From Cyclostephanos tholiformis (lineage: Eukaryota > Bacillariophyta > Thalassiosirophyceae > Thalassiosirales > Thalassiosiraceae), in assembly GCA_036939975.1 (NCBI GenBank), contig JALLPB010000175.1:1-21189 (forward strand): 21,189 bases of DNA, read 5' to 3'. Made by a program: the position numbers and the translations under genes. This document shows, piece after piece, positions 9,411 to 18,337 of this stretch. Under the pieces are notes generated by a model. It worked only from the letters and a program-made list of their open reading frames with translations. It was not told the DNA's origin and searched no databases. The first letter of the stretch is position 1; each line of letters starts with the position of its first letter.

Positions 9411-9652
9411 ATGGCCCATCGTGAATGTCGACTCGGCCAAAAAATAATGTCTGACGATGTGGCGATTAATCCTTGAGCGGCATGACACGAAAGTGTATTT
9501 TAAGACCCAATCCAAACCAGAAAGTTCGCTTTGTCATAACGATCCATAAACTACTACTTTATCCGCCAATGTACCCCTTGCAGTAAACCACACGACTCCC
9601 CCTTGACAGTATACCCACACACAAATAAGTAAGAACGACGATACGTTATTTA
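9411..9652. other. Convergent intergenic spacer
   Basis: 242 bp between two 3' ends (UBA/ZnF-UBP gene on + and MOSC gene on -). There is no gene or strong hairpin; likely overlapping 3' UTRs. Confidence 0.5.
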
Positions 9653-10465
9653 TCAACGAATCCAAATAATTTTCACTTGCAATACCACGGCCACGAGAAT
9701 CGCCAAAATCGCAATCATGAGCGGCGCGCGCAACGCCCTTGCGAACATGCCCGCCCTGTACGCTCTCGTCGACCAGAAGCGTTGCCCGACGGAATTATAC
9801 CCCCGTTCGACGCGAACGAATCCCTCGGGATCGATGAGGCACATGCACGCCGCGACTCGGGGGGGTATTATCATGCCCCTGGCCTGTTCGGCGGTCCGAT
9901 CGGACGGCCTGACGAAGAATGCCGGTGGCTTATGGCTGGGATCCGCGCGTCGTAGTCGTCGGTCGTCATCGCCCGTCGTCGTCAACATTCGTACCGTGTC
10001 CCCCACTCGTATGGTCCCATGCGTCAGCACCTCGCAATTGACGCCACAATCATCCCACAGGTTGTTCACCAGGCCCGGACGTTCGCATTGCGCCTCGCTC
10101 TTCTTGCAGGGTACGGTACGTCGATGCACGAAGAGCCTAACCTCCGATCCGACCATCACTTCCCGACCGACCGTGTCGTTCATCTCGTTCGCGCCGATAC
10201 CGCGTATCACGAGATTCCGACGCAAATCCCCCATCGACGAGAGCGGCATCATGGAATGACGTTCCATCGCATTCTCGATCGCGTCCGCGGACACCATGGT
10301 AAGTTGCCTCCCCGGCTCGTCGAGGAAACGGGCCGAGTACGTGCCGTTCCCTAGCGCGTACCGATCGCCCGATATGCCGACGCCTGGTATGACCTCGACG
10401 GTCGTACGGGATTCCATCGGCGCCGCGCTCTCGGGGGAGATGTATATGCTTTCGATGATTGACAT
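9653..10465 (-). CDS. MOSC-domain protein with C-terminal membrane anchor
   Basis: 270 aa, one exon. The MOSC domain (Moco sulfurase C-terminal-like, a fold associated with molybdenum cofactor or sulfur transfer) spans about 1-165. Family marks are GVGISGDRYALGNGTYS (28-44), GRQLTMVS (52-59), LRRNLVIRGI (81-90), the conserved cysteine motif VPCKKSEAQCERPGL (118-132) with Cys120, and GTIRVGDTV (150-158). Residues ~245-265 form a hydrophobic helix (LMIAILAILVAVVLQV) next to the C-terminus (IIWIR), after a basic region with several Arg. That predicts a tail-anchored or C-terminally anchored protein with the MOSC domain facing the cytosol. It lacks the MOSC_N (beta-barrel) domain and N-terminal anchor of mARC proteins. 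The substrate is unknown; stand-alone MOSC proteins such as the bacterial YiiM group handle N-hydroxylated compounds, but that is only an analogy. Confidence 0.9.
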   Translation of the reverse strand: MSIIESIYISPESAAPMESRTTVEVIPGVGISGDRYALGNGTYSARFLDEPGRQLTMVSADAIENAMERHSMMPLSSMGDLRRNLVIRGIGANEMNDTVGREVMVGSEVRLFVHRRTVPCKKSEAQCERPGLVNNLWDDCGVNCEVLTHGTIRVGDTVRMLTTTGDDDRRLRRADPSHKPPAFFVRPSDRTAEQARGMIIPPRVAACMCLIDPEGFVRVERGYNSVGQRFWSTRAYRAGMFARALRAPLMIAILAILVAVVLQVKIIWIR

Positions 10466-10503
10466 GGTCGGATGCAGTAATCAATTATCGCGTCCGTCCT
10501 CCG

Positions 10504-10512
10504 ATATATATA
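10504..10512 (-). promoter_or_regulatory. Possible TATA box for the MOSC gene
   Basis: TATATATAT on the minus strand, 38 bp upstream of the MOSC start codon. The position would give a very short leader. Judged by motif and spacing only. Confidence 0.3.
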
Positions 10513-10796
10513 CTCTCAGTCAGATATAGAGGGATGATGATGTGTGCGAGACATCGGGATTTGGGGGGATGAATGAGCTTTTTGGGCGTCCTCTGTCGTC
10601 TCAAATCATTGTAACTACCGGACTCATAAGTACTAATGTCGTACCTACCGCGTACTACCGTACGTACGGGGTCATTTTTTCCTTTTTCTCCAAAACCCGC
10701 CCCAGCCGACCTTTCTATGGACCCAAAATCAGGTGGGCGGAGGGGACGACTAGCGCATTCTCTCTAGTCTTGTCTTTTATCCATTTCGGCAAGACC

Positions 10797-11354
10797 ATGG
10801 CGCAACCCGCTATTGCGAACCCCACAGAGGTCGCATTGAACAAGGAAGGACATGACCGGGACGAGACCAATACTGGCACGGACGTTTTGATGAACGTTGA
10901 TGTGGGATACATTTCCAACATGGAATGCGAAGCCACCGAGGGGCCACGGGGAATGTACAACGGTCAAATAATGGAGGACATGATGTGCGCAATGGCGGCC
11001 GGCAAAGACAGTTGTCAGGGTGATTCCGGAGGACCGTTGGTCATCAGGGAAGACGACGCTGATTCGGACGTGCAAGTTGGTGTCATCTCAAGGGGTATCA
11101 GCTGCGCTTTGGATCCATTTCCCGGCGTATTTGCCCGTGTTTCTCATGCCTATGAGTGGATTCAAAGTGAGGTATGCCGGGGGAGCGAATATGCATCTAA
11201 GACTGGGTTTGATTGCAGCTCCATTCCCACCAACCCACCTGTCTCCTCGCCTACCAACCCATCAACCTTTACACCCTCAATTGATAGTGGTGATGACACC
11301 AAGTTCTTCGATGACTTACTTGATTACATCTCCGGCCTGTTTGGCAACAATTAG
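10797..11354 (+). pseudogene. 5'-truncated trypsin-like (S1) serine protease remnant
   Basis: The C-terminal half of a chymotrypsin-fold protease: MNVDVGYIS..EC, MMCAMAAGKDSCQGDSGGPL with the nucleophile Ser77 (counted from ATG 10797), VQVGVISRGISCA, PGVFARVSHAYEWI. These are in the correct order and match the S1 family closely. A Pro/Thr/Ser-rich tail ends in an acidic segment. The upstream part that should hold the catalytic His (AAHC) and Asp (DIALL) is absent. The open frame continues back to 10542, but 10542-10796 has no protease similarity. The expected core strand with a VIGFG-type motif also seems missing between LNKEG and TDVLMNV. No upstream exon with the missing motifs was found in the ~330 bp before it. 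It is therefore probably inactive; the open frame suggests recent truncation, or a non-catalytic product. Confidence 0.7.
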
Positions 11355-11879
11355 AGCTAAAGTAGACTACCAAATTTTGTGTTTTGTGAGCAGCAAATTT
11401 TGTAACACCGATTGATAGGATGCAAGTGTTTGAACTTTTTTTTGACGTGTTGAATTGAGGTCAACAGTCATTGTCATCATCATCATCCTGATGAACACCG
11501 TTCCTTCCATCTCTTCCTCCTCTTCCTCCTCATCCTCTATCTCTACCTCAATTTGCCCTACAAAAGTTGTTGAACAGAATGCATTCCCTTCCCAATTCCA
11601 ACATCAGCAGAGTCCTTATCAATAGCCTAAGGTGGATTGTCATGTATTGCATCCACCACATACTAGTGATGGACGTGGCAATATTGACAATATTAGAGAT
11701 GATTTCTTGTATCCCGGCAATATGACTTTGACATTGATGACATAGACATCATCTTATGCATCATCTCGGTGGCTGTGATGCTGATCGATGACATCATGTT
11801 GTTGGTGGTGTTGGTCATCGACAACAATGAGCGATGAATGTTGACATCATATATGGCATCATTATTTTACCGAGAGAGA
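11355..11879. other. Low-complexity intergenic sequence
   Basis: No gene. It contains a pyrimidine-rich TCATC/TCTTCC run (about 11473-11545) and scattered GATGATG/CATCATC words. It belongs to the decayed region between the protease remnant and the sirtuin gene. Confidence 0.5.
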
Positions 11880-12012
11880 CCCCCTTCCCCCCCATGGACC
11901 GTGATGACCACTCTCTTACGTTCCATTGGATGAAGATGTTGGTCAACTCACCGAAGTGGATGCAAGCCGCATTGGTGGTGTAGCTCAAGTTACCAATATC
12001 AACGGTAACCAT
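11880..12012 (-). pseudogene. Decayed RRM gene fragment
   Basis: On the minus strand from 12012 the translation begins MVTVDIGNLSYTTNA and continues CIHFGELTNIFI, matching the start of a single-RRM protein (compare MVKLFVGNLSPTTNA and FGKVTNVFIPME of the gene at 5118). A one-base loss after NIFI explains why it reads QWN instead of PMER in the adjacent frame. About six residues of helix 1 are missing, and no RNP1 motif follows. This is a 5' fragment of a paralogue, not a functional gene. Confidence 0.6.
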
Positions 12013-12063
12013 GTTTGATGATTCGAAATCAATCGTAGTATTTTTCGTTTTATGAGCTCTTTA

Positions 12064-12238
12064 TCAGACTGATTGTTCATGCTCTCCACAATCATGCACA
12101 TCCATGTGATTGGCTCTGTCCTGGTCATGTTGGGTTATAGCTCGAATATCTTTCTTTTCAAATTTGTCTACTGCTTCTTTTGTTCCTGCGAGCTGTTTGA
12201 ACGAAGAAGCAAGTCTCTTGAAATTGACCGAATCAGAA
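12064..12238 (-). pseudogene. Coding remnant of unknown protein, left of the inverted-repeat element
   Basis: The minus frame reads SDSVNFKRLASSFKQLAG, then a charged stretch (EAVDKFEKKDIRA), and ends at a stop at 12064-12066. Its helical, charged composition looks like real protein, unlike the surrounding repeats, but I recognise no family. Upstream it runs directly into the inverted repeat at 12239. It could be the C-terminal part of a gene split by that element, whose other side would be 13207-13348. The two halves have not been shown to match any one protein. Confidence 0.3.
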
Positions 12239-13206
12239 TTAGCAACCTTGGCTGGGAAATGTTGGCATCGTGTCAGGGATTCCCCCCCCCCAAAAATGAC
12301 AGACATGCCGACATATTGGTGCAATGTTGCTGACACAACACTGACCATGTCGGCGACATTGCACCATGCCGGCTCGTCAGACACAGTGTCGGTGTCGTGT
12401 CGGCTTGCGTAAATTGTGACATGTCGGCACGTAACGGTGGTGCAGGCAATGAGATGACGACAACGACAACAGCGGCAGCAGCGGAAATACAACAATCAAA
12501 TAGACACAGAAGAGGAGAAGGGATTGTAATGGCAACAACAATGGCGATGACAATGGTGACGACGATGGCGAGGATGACGATGATGACGATGACGTAGGTG
12601 ACGGCGATGGCAACAGGAACAATGATGACGATGGCAACAGGCACAGACAGCAGGCAACAATCAACTAAGTAGAATCACAACAACAATGATGATGACTACC
12701 ACTACTACTAATACTACTATGACTACCTATGTCTAAGAGCACGGTGGTGGGGGCAATGGCGGCAGCAGCATGGCACGGCATGGCGGCGGTGGCGGCGGGG
12801 GCACGGAAATGGCAATGGTGGCTGCGGCAGCACGGTGATGGCAGTGGCACGGCGACGGAGGCAGCACAGTGAGGAGGCGGTGGCGGCAGCATGAGAGCGG
12901 TGGTGGTGGTGGCGGGGGCATGGCAATGGAGGCGGCAGGGCAGGGGAGGCGGCGACAGGAGGAGGCGTTCTTTGTTGTTCGTCGTGCTCTTTGGGTCCTC
13001 TTTTTTTGGGTTGGCGAGCCGTCACATGGGAATTAGATAGTGCCCTCTTTTTGGTCGTCTGTCTTTGGTCCATCTGTGTCGGAAAAACGCAACACAAAAG
13101 TGTGCCGACAAAAACCATGTCGCCAAAATAGGCCTGTTGGGGCAAAAATTGGCAACATTTCACCTTGTCGCCAACATGTCGCCGACATTTCCAGCCAAGT
13201 TAGCAA
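12239..13206. mobile_element. Possible ~970-bp inverted-repeat (MITE-like) element
   Basis: Imperfect terminal inverted repeats: the left end starts TTAGCAACCTTGGCTGG (12239-12266 overall); the right end, read inward on the minus strand, starts TTGCTAACTTGGCTGG (13206-13181). About 25 of 28 positions agree if small gaps are allowed. Both ends are rich in the words TGTCGGC/TGTCGCC/GCCGAC. The left end contains a second short palindrome (12317-12334 with 12349-12366, 16 of 18 pairs). The interior has only simple repeats and no transposase. No target duplication could be confirmed, so the exact ends are uncertain. Confidence 0.45.
12460..12965 (+). repeat. Simple-sequence and minisatellite-like tract
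   Basis: Two strand-asymmetric tracts: ACA/ATGGCAACA/GATGAC words to about 12720, then a G-rich tract of GGCGGC, ATGGCAATGG and GGTGGTGG words (12735-12960). The open frames across it are poly-His/Pro/Ala or poly-Ser artefacts. Confidence 0.75.
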
Positions 13207-13348
13207 CACTGCCCGTGCCTAATTCATTGAGTCCATCTCGAATGGTATCGCAAAGACTCTCCATATCATCCCATGAGAGTTGTCCACCTTCCCGCTCAAC
13301 TTCATTGTACTCTTCTCGCAATTGCTCGACTACTAAAAAGAGAGGCAA
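13207..13348 (-). pseudogene. Coding remnant of unknown protein, right of the inverted-repeat element
   Basis: The minus strand reads VVEQLREEYNEVEREGG then a helical segment (SWDDMESLCDTIRDGLNELG), a plausible real amphipathic sequence. It follows a CTCTCTTTTTAG acceptor-like site at about 13337. It ends where the inverted repeat begins. No family recognised. Confidence 0.3.
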
Positions 13349-14186
13349 GCATAAATCGGCCGATTAAAACTTGGATCAATTTGCCAATGCATATTCGATG
13401 TAGCTATTGATGCCTGCCTCTTCGGGTGTTAATTATTGCCTATGGGTCTGGTGTTTGCTCAACAGCCAACAAATCCAACCGATGCTGTAAACACCATCGT
13501 CCCACCATGTGACTCAATATTCCATGTAAGTTGTCATTTTTGCCCGCCATTCATAGTTATTTTTATAAAGCCACTAAAGTCGCAAAAGTCAGACGCTATC
13601 TGATTCGTGCAATCGCAATTCAACGTCAGCATGACCCCTATTTTTGACCGGGGTCAGCAAAAGGATGGTGAGCTGTGCGTGCAAAATGATGTGCGCGGTG
13701 CTGGCATCACATACCATCAAAATATAGCTCATCGGATACTGGTAGTCATCCATATTCAACCCTCGAAGAGTATCCTCATTGTCGAATATGCCAATACAGC
13801 ACTTTACGGAAATGCCAATGTCAGTCTCACTGGCCATGGATTCAGACTCGACAAGTCATGCCATCAGGGATCGATCCTTGCTCCATAGGTGGGAGTGTTC
13901 CCTGTGTCGATGGCGGCGGTTTATCCCCCAAGGTTGGGATATCTTCGTGTTGTGACCCTGATGCATGAATCGAGCTCATCGACGTCGTTGGATCCCAGTT
14001 GCATGATAAGATTTGTACCGTCCAGGTTCGCCGCCCCTTTATCGAGGGCGGCTTCCACATTGGGGAAAAGATAATCCATCTTTTTTTTCCATTTCGGTCC
14101 ACCATGAGGTCGATGGTGGCCTGTTCGTTGACACCACAACACAACCACAACCCCGTCAAAAAAATTTAGTGTTTAAACCCACTCTA
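13349..14186. other. Region with decayed minus-strand coding remnants
   Basis: No intact gene. On the minus strand two protein-like stretches appear in different frames: about 14148-13871 (KKKMDYLFPNVEAALDKG, TNLIMQLGSNDVDELDS, then a stop, then TAAIDTGNTPTYGARID), and about 13837-13589 (ISVKCCIGIFDNEDTLRG, MDDYQYPMSYILMV). They may be one broken gene on the same strand as the remnants at 13207-13348. No domain recognised. The first promoter elements of the sirtuin gene must also lie here. Confidence 0.35.
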
Positions 14187-16029
14187 ATGAAAATGGGAGT
14201 GCCAAAAAAGGGGGGCTTTGATTCTTATTTTTCCCCACCCCCGGCCGACGACGTGAACACCATGGACCGCGACGGCGGCGGTCGAAAGAGACCGCATGGC
14301 GACGAGGAGGATTCGAATCCGTCCACGGGGGGAGGACGGCCAAAGCGCAATGATGGAGACTCCGGTACAAAATACGACGGCGCTTATCGCCGCGATGATG
14401 CCACCGGGGGGGGCGACGGCTACAACGACGTGCCCGGGGTTGGGGCTGCCGTCGACGAGATTTCCGAGGCGGAAGGTAACGACGATGACGACGATGACAA
14501 CGAGGAAGAATCACCCGAAGATGATAGTGATGGGGTCGATAATGTCGAAGCCGGGGAATCCGATGGAAGCCACGACTCCTCCTCATCCTCCGGGGGAAGT
14601 TGCGACGAAGTTCAAGCAGCCATGATCGCATCCTTTCTAACGGGAGGTGGACACGACCGAGCAGCCATGATCGCCTCCCTCTTACCCGTCGTCACGAACG
14701 ACAAGCCCATGCGCGCCTACTTCGCAAATTACGATACCGACCCCAACGATATGCCCCCGCCCCCATCATTCCCCGACGAGATGGCCCAATACCTCCTATC
14801 GGACAGGTGCAAATCCATCGTGGTTCTCGCGGGAGCGGGCATGTCGGTGAGTTGTGGCATACCCGACTTCCGAAGCGCGGGCATCGGTCTGTACGATACG
14901 TTGAGGCCGGAACTCCTAACTGGGACCGAACTCGAACGGGCGTTGATCGAGAGCGATCCGACGCTCGCCCTGGATAAGGGAATGTTCCTGCAAAATCCAT
15001 TCCCCATGCTCGAAACGAAACGAAGCTTTATCATCGGCACTCACGAGAGGCGATGGAGGGCAACTCTCGCGCATCGATTTGTGGAGATGCTGCATACGAA
15101 GCTCGGGAAGCTTACGAGGCTTTACACGCAGAACATTGACGGACTTGAATATCAAACACGACTTCCCAGGGAGAAGGTGATCAACGTGGTGAGTTTTTTT
15201 TTGTTTTTTTTTTTCAGGGAGAAAGCATCGAAATGCGAAAAATTTGGGAACGGAGTTGCAAATTTCGTTAACGGGTTGTATTGATTCGAGCTCTCGAACG
15301 ACATTTTGCACGTGGCAGTATCGTTCGTCCCCCTTTCGAAATCTTTTCCCCGCCCCTTCGATGTGCCTCTACTCTCTTGCCATCCATCGCTCATTCATTC
15401 CTTCCCTCATCACCCACTTTAAAATTATCGTCGCTGTACTATCGTTGAAGCATGGTTCGATGGGGGCGGCGGCGTGCGAACTCTGTGGCCACGAAATGGA
15501 CTTTGACGACTTCACGAAAGCCGTTCGCTTGAACATAAAGGATATCACCGGCCAAGACGTCGACGCTCCCGGGCAATCGACTCCCATCAAGTGCGAGGCG
15601 TGTGGCAAACCCACGGTGAAGCCGACCATAGTGCTCTTCAGGAGCAGCATGCCGAAGGAATTCCACAAGCGAACGGCGGAGGACTTGCCGGATGCTGACT
15701 TGCTCATTATCATGGGAACCTCCCTAACTGTTGCCCCCGCCAATAGCCTCGTGTATCGCGTCCCGTCGACGGCACTGCGCATGGTGATGAACGACGAGCG
15801 CGTCGGTTGTCGATTGGGCATAGTCTACGGCAAGGACGCCGTTCGTGATGTGTGGGCTCGCGGTCACACTGACGTGACTTGCCTGGACTTGGCCGAGAAG
15901 ATAGGCTGGCTGGACGATTTGGCCATGATAGTGGACGAGATGCCCGAGAGTTCTGCAAAGCTGCTTCGAGATCGACTCGCTCGGCGTCGTCGGAAGGAGG
16001 AGGAGGGGGGAAGTAAGAAGTATTTCTAA
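14187..16029 (+). CDS. Sir2-family NAD-dependent protein deacylase (sirtuin), two exons
   Basis: Removes acyl groups from lysines using NAD+. Exon 1 14187-15188, intron 15189-15450 (262 bp, GTGAGT...GAAG), exon 2 15451-16029; 526 aa. The start could also be 14193 or 14262. An N-terminal tail of ~170 residues is acidic and basic by turns (KRP, KRN, D/E runs), fitting nuclear or disordered regulation. Catalytic core: GAGMSVSCGIPDFRS (from 216; NAD-binding), YTQNIDGLE (313-321), VHGSMG with the catalytic His335 (the splice junction falls just before it), Zn ligands CELC (343-346) and CEAC (382-385), MGTSLTV, and RMVMNDE. The joined frame is confirmed by this block order. The loop after the zinc module reads KPTIVLFRSSMP where most sirtuins have KPDIVFFGE.LP, so the substrate-binding loop is altered. 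Class I-like, but subtype and target are not decidable here. Confidence 0.93.
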
Positions 16030-16049
16030 TCGCTATTGCTAATGTGGGT

Positions 16050-16138
16050 CTGTGTCGTCCCACCTGGAGATGTAATACTTAATTATGCTTAATAGTTAAG
16101 TATGTGAAAATACTCCAGGCGTGGTAGGACGTGCACAG
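16050..16138 (+). repeat. 89-bp imperfect foldback (hairpin)
   Basis: Paired blocks from outside in: CTGTG (16050-16054) with CACAG (16134-16138), CCACCTGGAG with CTCCAGGCGTGG (2-nt bulge), and ATACTTAA (16075-16082) with TTAAGTAT (16096-16103), leaving a ~13-nt loop. It begins 20 bp after the sirtuin stop codon, so it would form in that 3' UTR. It may be a 3'-end processing structure or a tiny foldback element. Confidence 0.55.
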
Positions 16139-17303
16139 AAACAAAGTTCAGCACTTGTCAATTAGAATTATTATGACCTGTTGGAGTAGCATTACCGTAG
16201 AGTATCTTTGTGACAAATTAAGTATCGCTCTATTCCTCTTGGATAAAATTATCTCGCGTGGATGAGTTTGGGCTATTTTTTTATTCGAACAGAGATCTTG
16301 GAGGCAGTGAAAAGGCGAAGCCAAGGGCAAATTAATGAGACTACTTGGTACAAAAGGATGTGCGGACAATGTCACTTCTCACACCACATCAACGTCGTGG
16401 GAAACCTATTTCAATGTCCGCTTTAAAACGATGTAGAACATCCAAAAATAAAATGACAAAACGATAAAATTGGAATTCCTCATCTATCAATGTTGGGTCT
16501 GCCCAACATCTGATTGAGAAAAGTTGGAGAGGATGATTGCAACAACATAAATTCTTGCGATAATCCATCTTTTCATCATACAGTGAAGCCGTTGGAATGG
16601 ACTGGGTAGGAGACGAGGTAAAATTTTGACACTCTGTCCAATACATTCCGGGTATGGCAACATGAAAGACCCGTTCTACACAATAACAACTCAACCGTAC
16701 CTCTCCCGCGCGTTGTATTTTGCACACCGAAAAATAAATTACCATCGAATATTCTTCTACTCACATTCTTTGATTCGTATTCACAATATCATAGGATGCT
16801 GTATCATTCTATAAATACAAATAACGATGCGAAAGGATAGAAACCATTTGTGTTCAATTGTTCCATACATGAGCGTAACAATGTAACTTCTCGCGTCAGT
16901 TCATCGCAATAAAGAGAAGTGAAATACGACGATGAATATGATGAAATAAAAGTTGAAACGCTTCAAATCTCTCTTTACCCCCTCTTTCTCCCCCCCCTAA
17001 CCTCAACGTGCTGTTATGCATTGAGTCCGAAGAGTAAATTAAGCCAGGGTCGAGAGCGGTATGCATGCGAATGAAAATGGTGCCAAGTGTTCTTCTCGTT
17101 ACCTAGCAGATAATCATGGCGATGACAGCCCTTTGATAGATTCCCTCGAAATCCCATCAACGTGGTGTTTCGTCACAATCAATCCCCAAGGGGACGCGTG
17201 ACCTCGGCGTCCTCTTGTTCGACTTTATATGTGTGCGCCACCCAACCAAATCTACCCTTCGTATTTGATTTCGTTTCGACCCCGAGCGTTATTACTGAAT
17301 CAG

Positions 17304-17334
<31 letters not shown>

Positions 17335-17473
17335 ACGACAAATAATGATGAGAACCTCCCCCTTCTGTTACCAAAGCGAGACACGGTGAAATTCCTGACC
17401 CACTTACTTTGTTCGTCCAAAAACTTCGCCGTCGTAATTTCCCGGTCATATTTGTGCGATACTGTGGATATCA
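16139..17473. other. Convergent intergenic region without a recognised gene
   Basis: About 1.3 kb between the 3' ends of the sirtuin (+) and RBM42 (-) genes. It is mostly A/T-rich with frequent stops. An open frame of ~118 codons on the minus strand (16745-16389) shows no domain. A 27-nt poly-G tract is listed separately. Confidence 0.5.
17305..17331 (+). repeat. 27-nt poly-G homopolymer
   Basis: Uninterrupted run of 27 G following CAGA, about 140 bp beyond the stop codon of RBM42 (C-run on that gene's sense strand). It can form G-quadruplexes and its length is likely uncertain in the assembly. Confidence 0.95.
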
Positions 17474-18337
17474 TCACAGACCGAAATGCCTATTCTTCCT
17501 TTTTTCGACCCGTCCCTTCTTCTTTACCACCTCCTTCCACTCCCTATCCCGCCACTCGCTCAGCTTGACCTTCAGGGGACGGCTCCCCAGCCAGCTTTGA
17601 TCCATCTCGCGTATTGCTCGCGCGCAATCCTTCGGATCCATGAGACTAACGAAGCCGTACCCACGTGACTTGCCGGTATTCTTGTCGTACATGACCCTCG
17701 CCATGTGGAATGATGGATACTTCGAGAAGGCCTGCTCGAGGTGATTCTGCCTCAGGTCCTTGGCGAGGTTGCCGACGAAGAGACGGAAGTCGTTCTCTGG
17801 CCACTGGGAGAGCGTGGGATCCAACCACGTCTCGCCGGCGGCGGATCGGGTGTGGGCCTTGCCGTCGGATGCGACGATGGGCGGGGGCGGCGGAATAAGA
17901 GATGGCTGCTGGCGTTGGTGGCCGTTCAGTGTCGAAGTCGGCGCGGAGGGATAGCTCGAGGTCGTCGGGGGGATGTGCGGATGAGAGGTCGAAATCGGGG
18001 GAGCTAGGGATGGTCCGCACCCGCCTCCTCCCCCGGACGGCATCTGTGCGAGGATCGACACGACCGGTACGGACGATGCCACCACCTTTACTGCGGACTT
18101 GACAGGAGGGACGGACGCAGCGTAGGAGGACGACATGTCGTCGTTCGTCGACGTCATTCTGGTGCGCTTGGACGGAGGACCGCCTCGGCGGTCGTTGTCA
18201 TCGTCTTCCTCGTCGCCCCTTGGCTCCTTCACGAACCATGATGACGCGGATCCACGATTCTCCTCCTCGTTGTCGTCCTTGACGTCCTTGACGGCGTTCT
18301 CTACATCATTGAAAAAGGCATCCAAATCGTCATCCAT
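17474..18337 (-). CDS. RBM42: RBM42-like RNA-binding protein
   Basis: 287 aa, one exon. The N-terminus (MDDDLDAFFNDVENAV) is acidic; a disordered Ser/Pro/Gly-rich middle carries an SKRTR basic patch. The single C-terminal RRM (about 184-260) has RNP2 LFVGNL (186-191) and RNP1 RGYGFVSL (225-232). What points to RBM42 is the whole block: WPENDFRLFVGNLAKDL, the AFSKYPSF helix, DPKDCARAIREMD, and the extension RPLKVKLSEWRDREWKEV with a Lys/Arg tail. RBM42 homologues share the FSRFPSF-type helix, DPxDxxRAxREM and the W+DR motif after the RRM. In animals it is linked to pre-mRNA splicing and stress granules; a splicing role here is inferred. The stop at 17474-17476 follows a basic tail typical for the family. 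Confidence 0.88.
   Translation of the reverse strand: MDDDLDAFFNDVENAVKDVKDDNEEENRGSASSWFVKEPRGDEEDDDNDRRGGPPSKRTRMTSTNDDMSSSYAASVPPVKSAVKVVASSVPVVSILAQMPSGGGGGCGPSLAPPISTSHPHIPPTTSSYPSAPTSTLNGHQRQQPSLIPPPPPIVASDGKAHTRSAAGETWLDPTLSQWPENDFRLFVGNLAKDLRQNHLEQAFSKYPSFHMARVMYDKNTGKSRGYGFVSLMDPKDCARAIREMDQSWLGSRPLKVKLSEWRDREWKEVVKKKGRVEKRKNRHFGL

Noticed and set aside
10658..10669. Perfect palindrome CCGTACGTACGG between MOSC and the protease remnant
   Set aside because: Only 12 bp with no partner site or spacing that ties it to either gene; could be a factor site but there is no support.
12665..13163. Minus-strand frames rich in His, Pro, Ala and Cys
   Set aside because: They are translations of the G-rich simple repeat and differ only by frame; not protein-like.
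14308..14322. GATTCGAATCC resembling a tRNA T-loop
   Set aside because: Inside the sirtuin coding sequence with no surrounding tRNA stems.
14173..14631. 152-codon minus-strand frame, Arg-rich
   Set aside because: Shadow of the sirtuin N-terminal low-complexity region.
15244..15450. Separate start codon for the second sirtuin half at 15244
   Set aside because: The open frame extends into the intron by chance; conserved sirtuin sequence starts exactly at the GAAG|CAT acceptor, and the joined protein restores the standard motif order.
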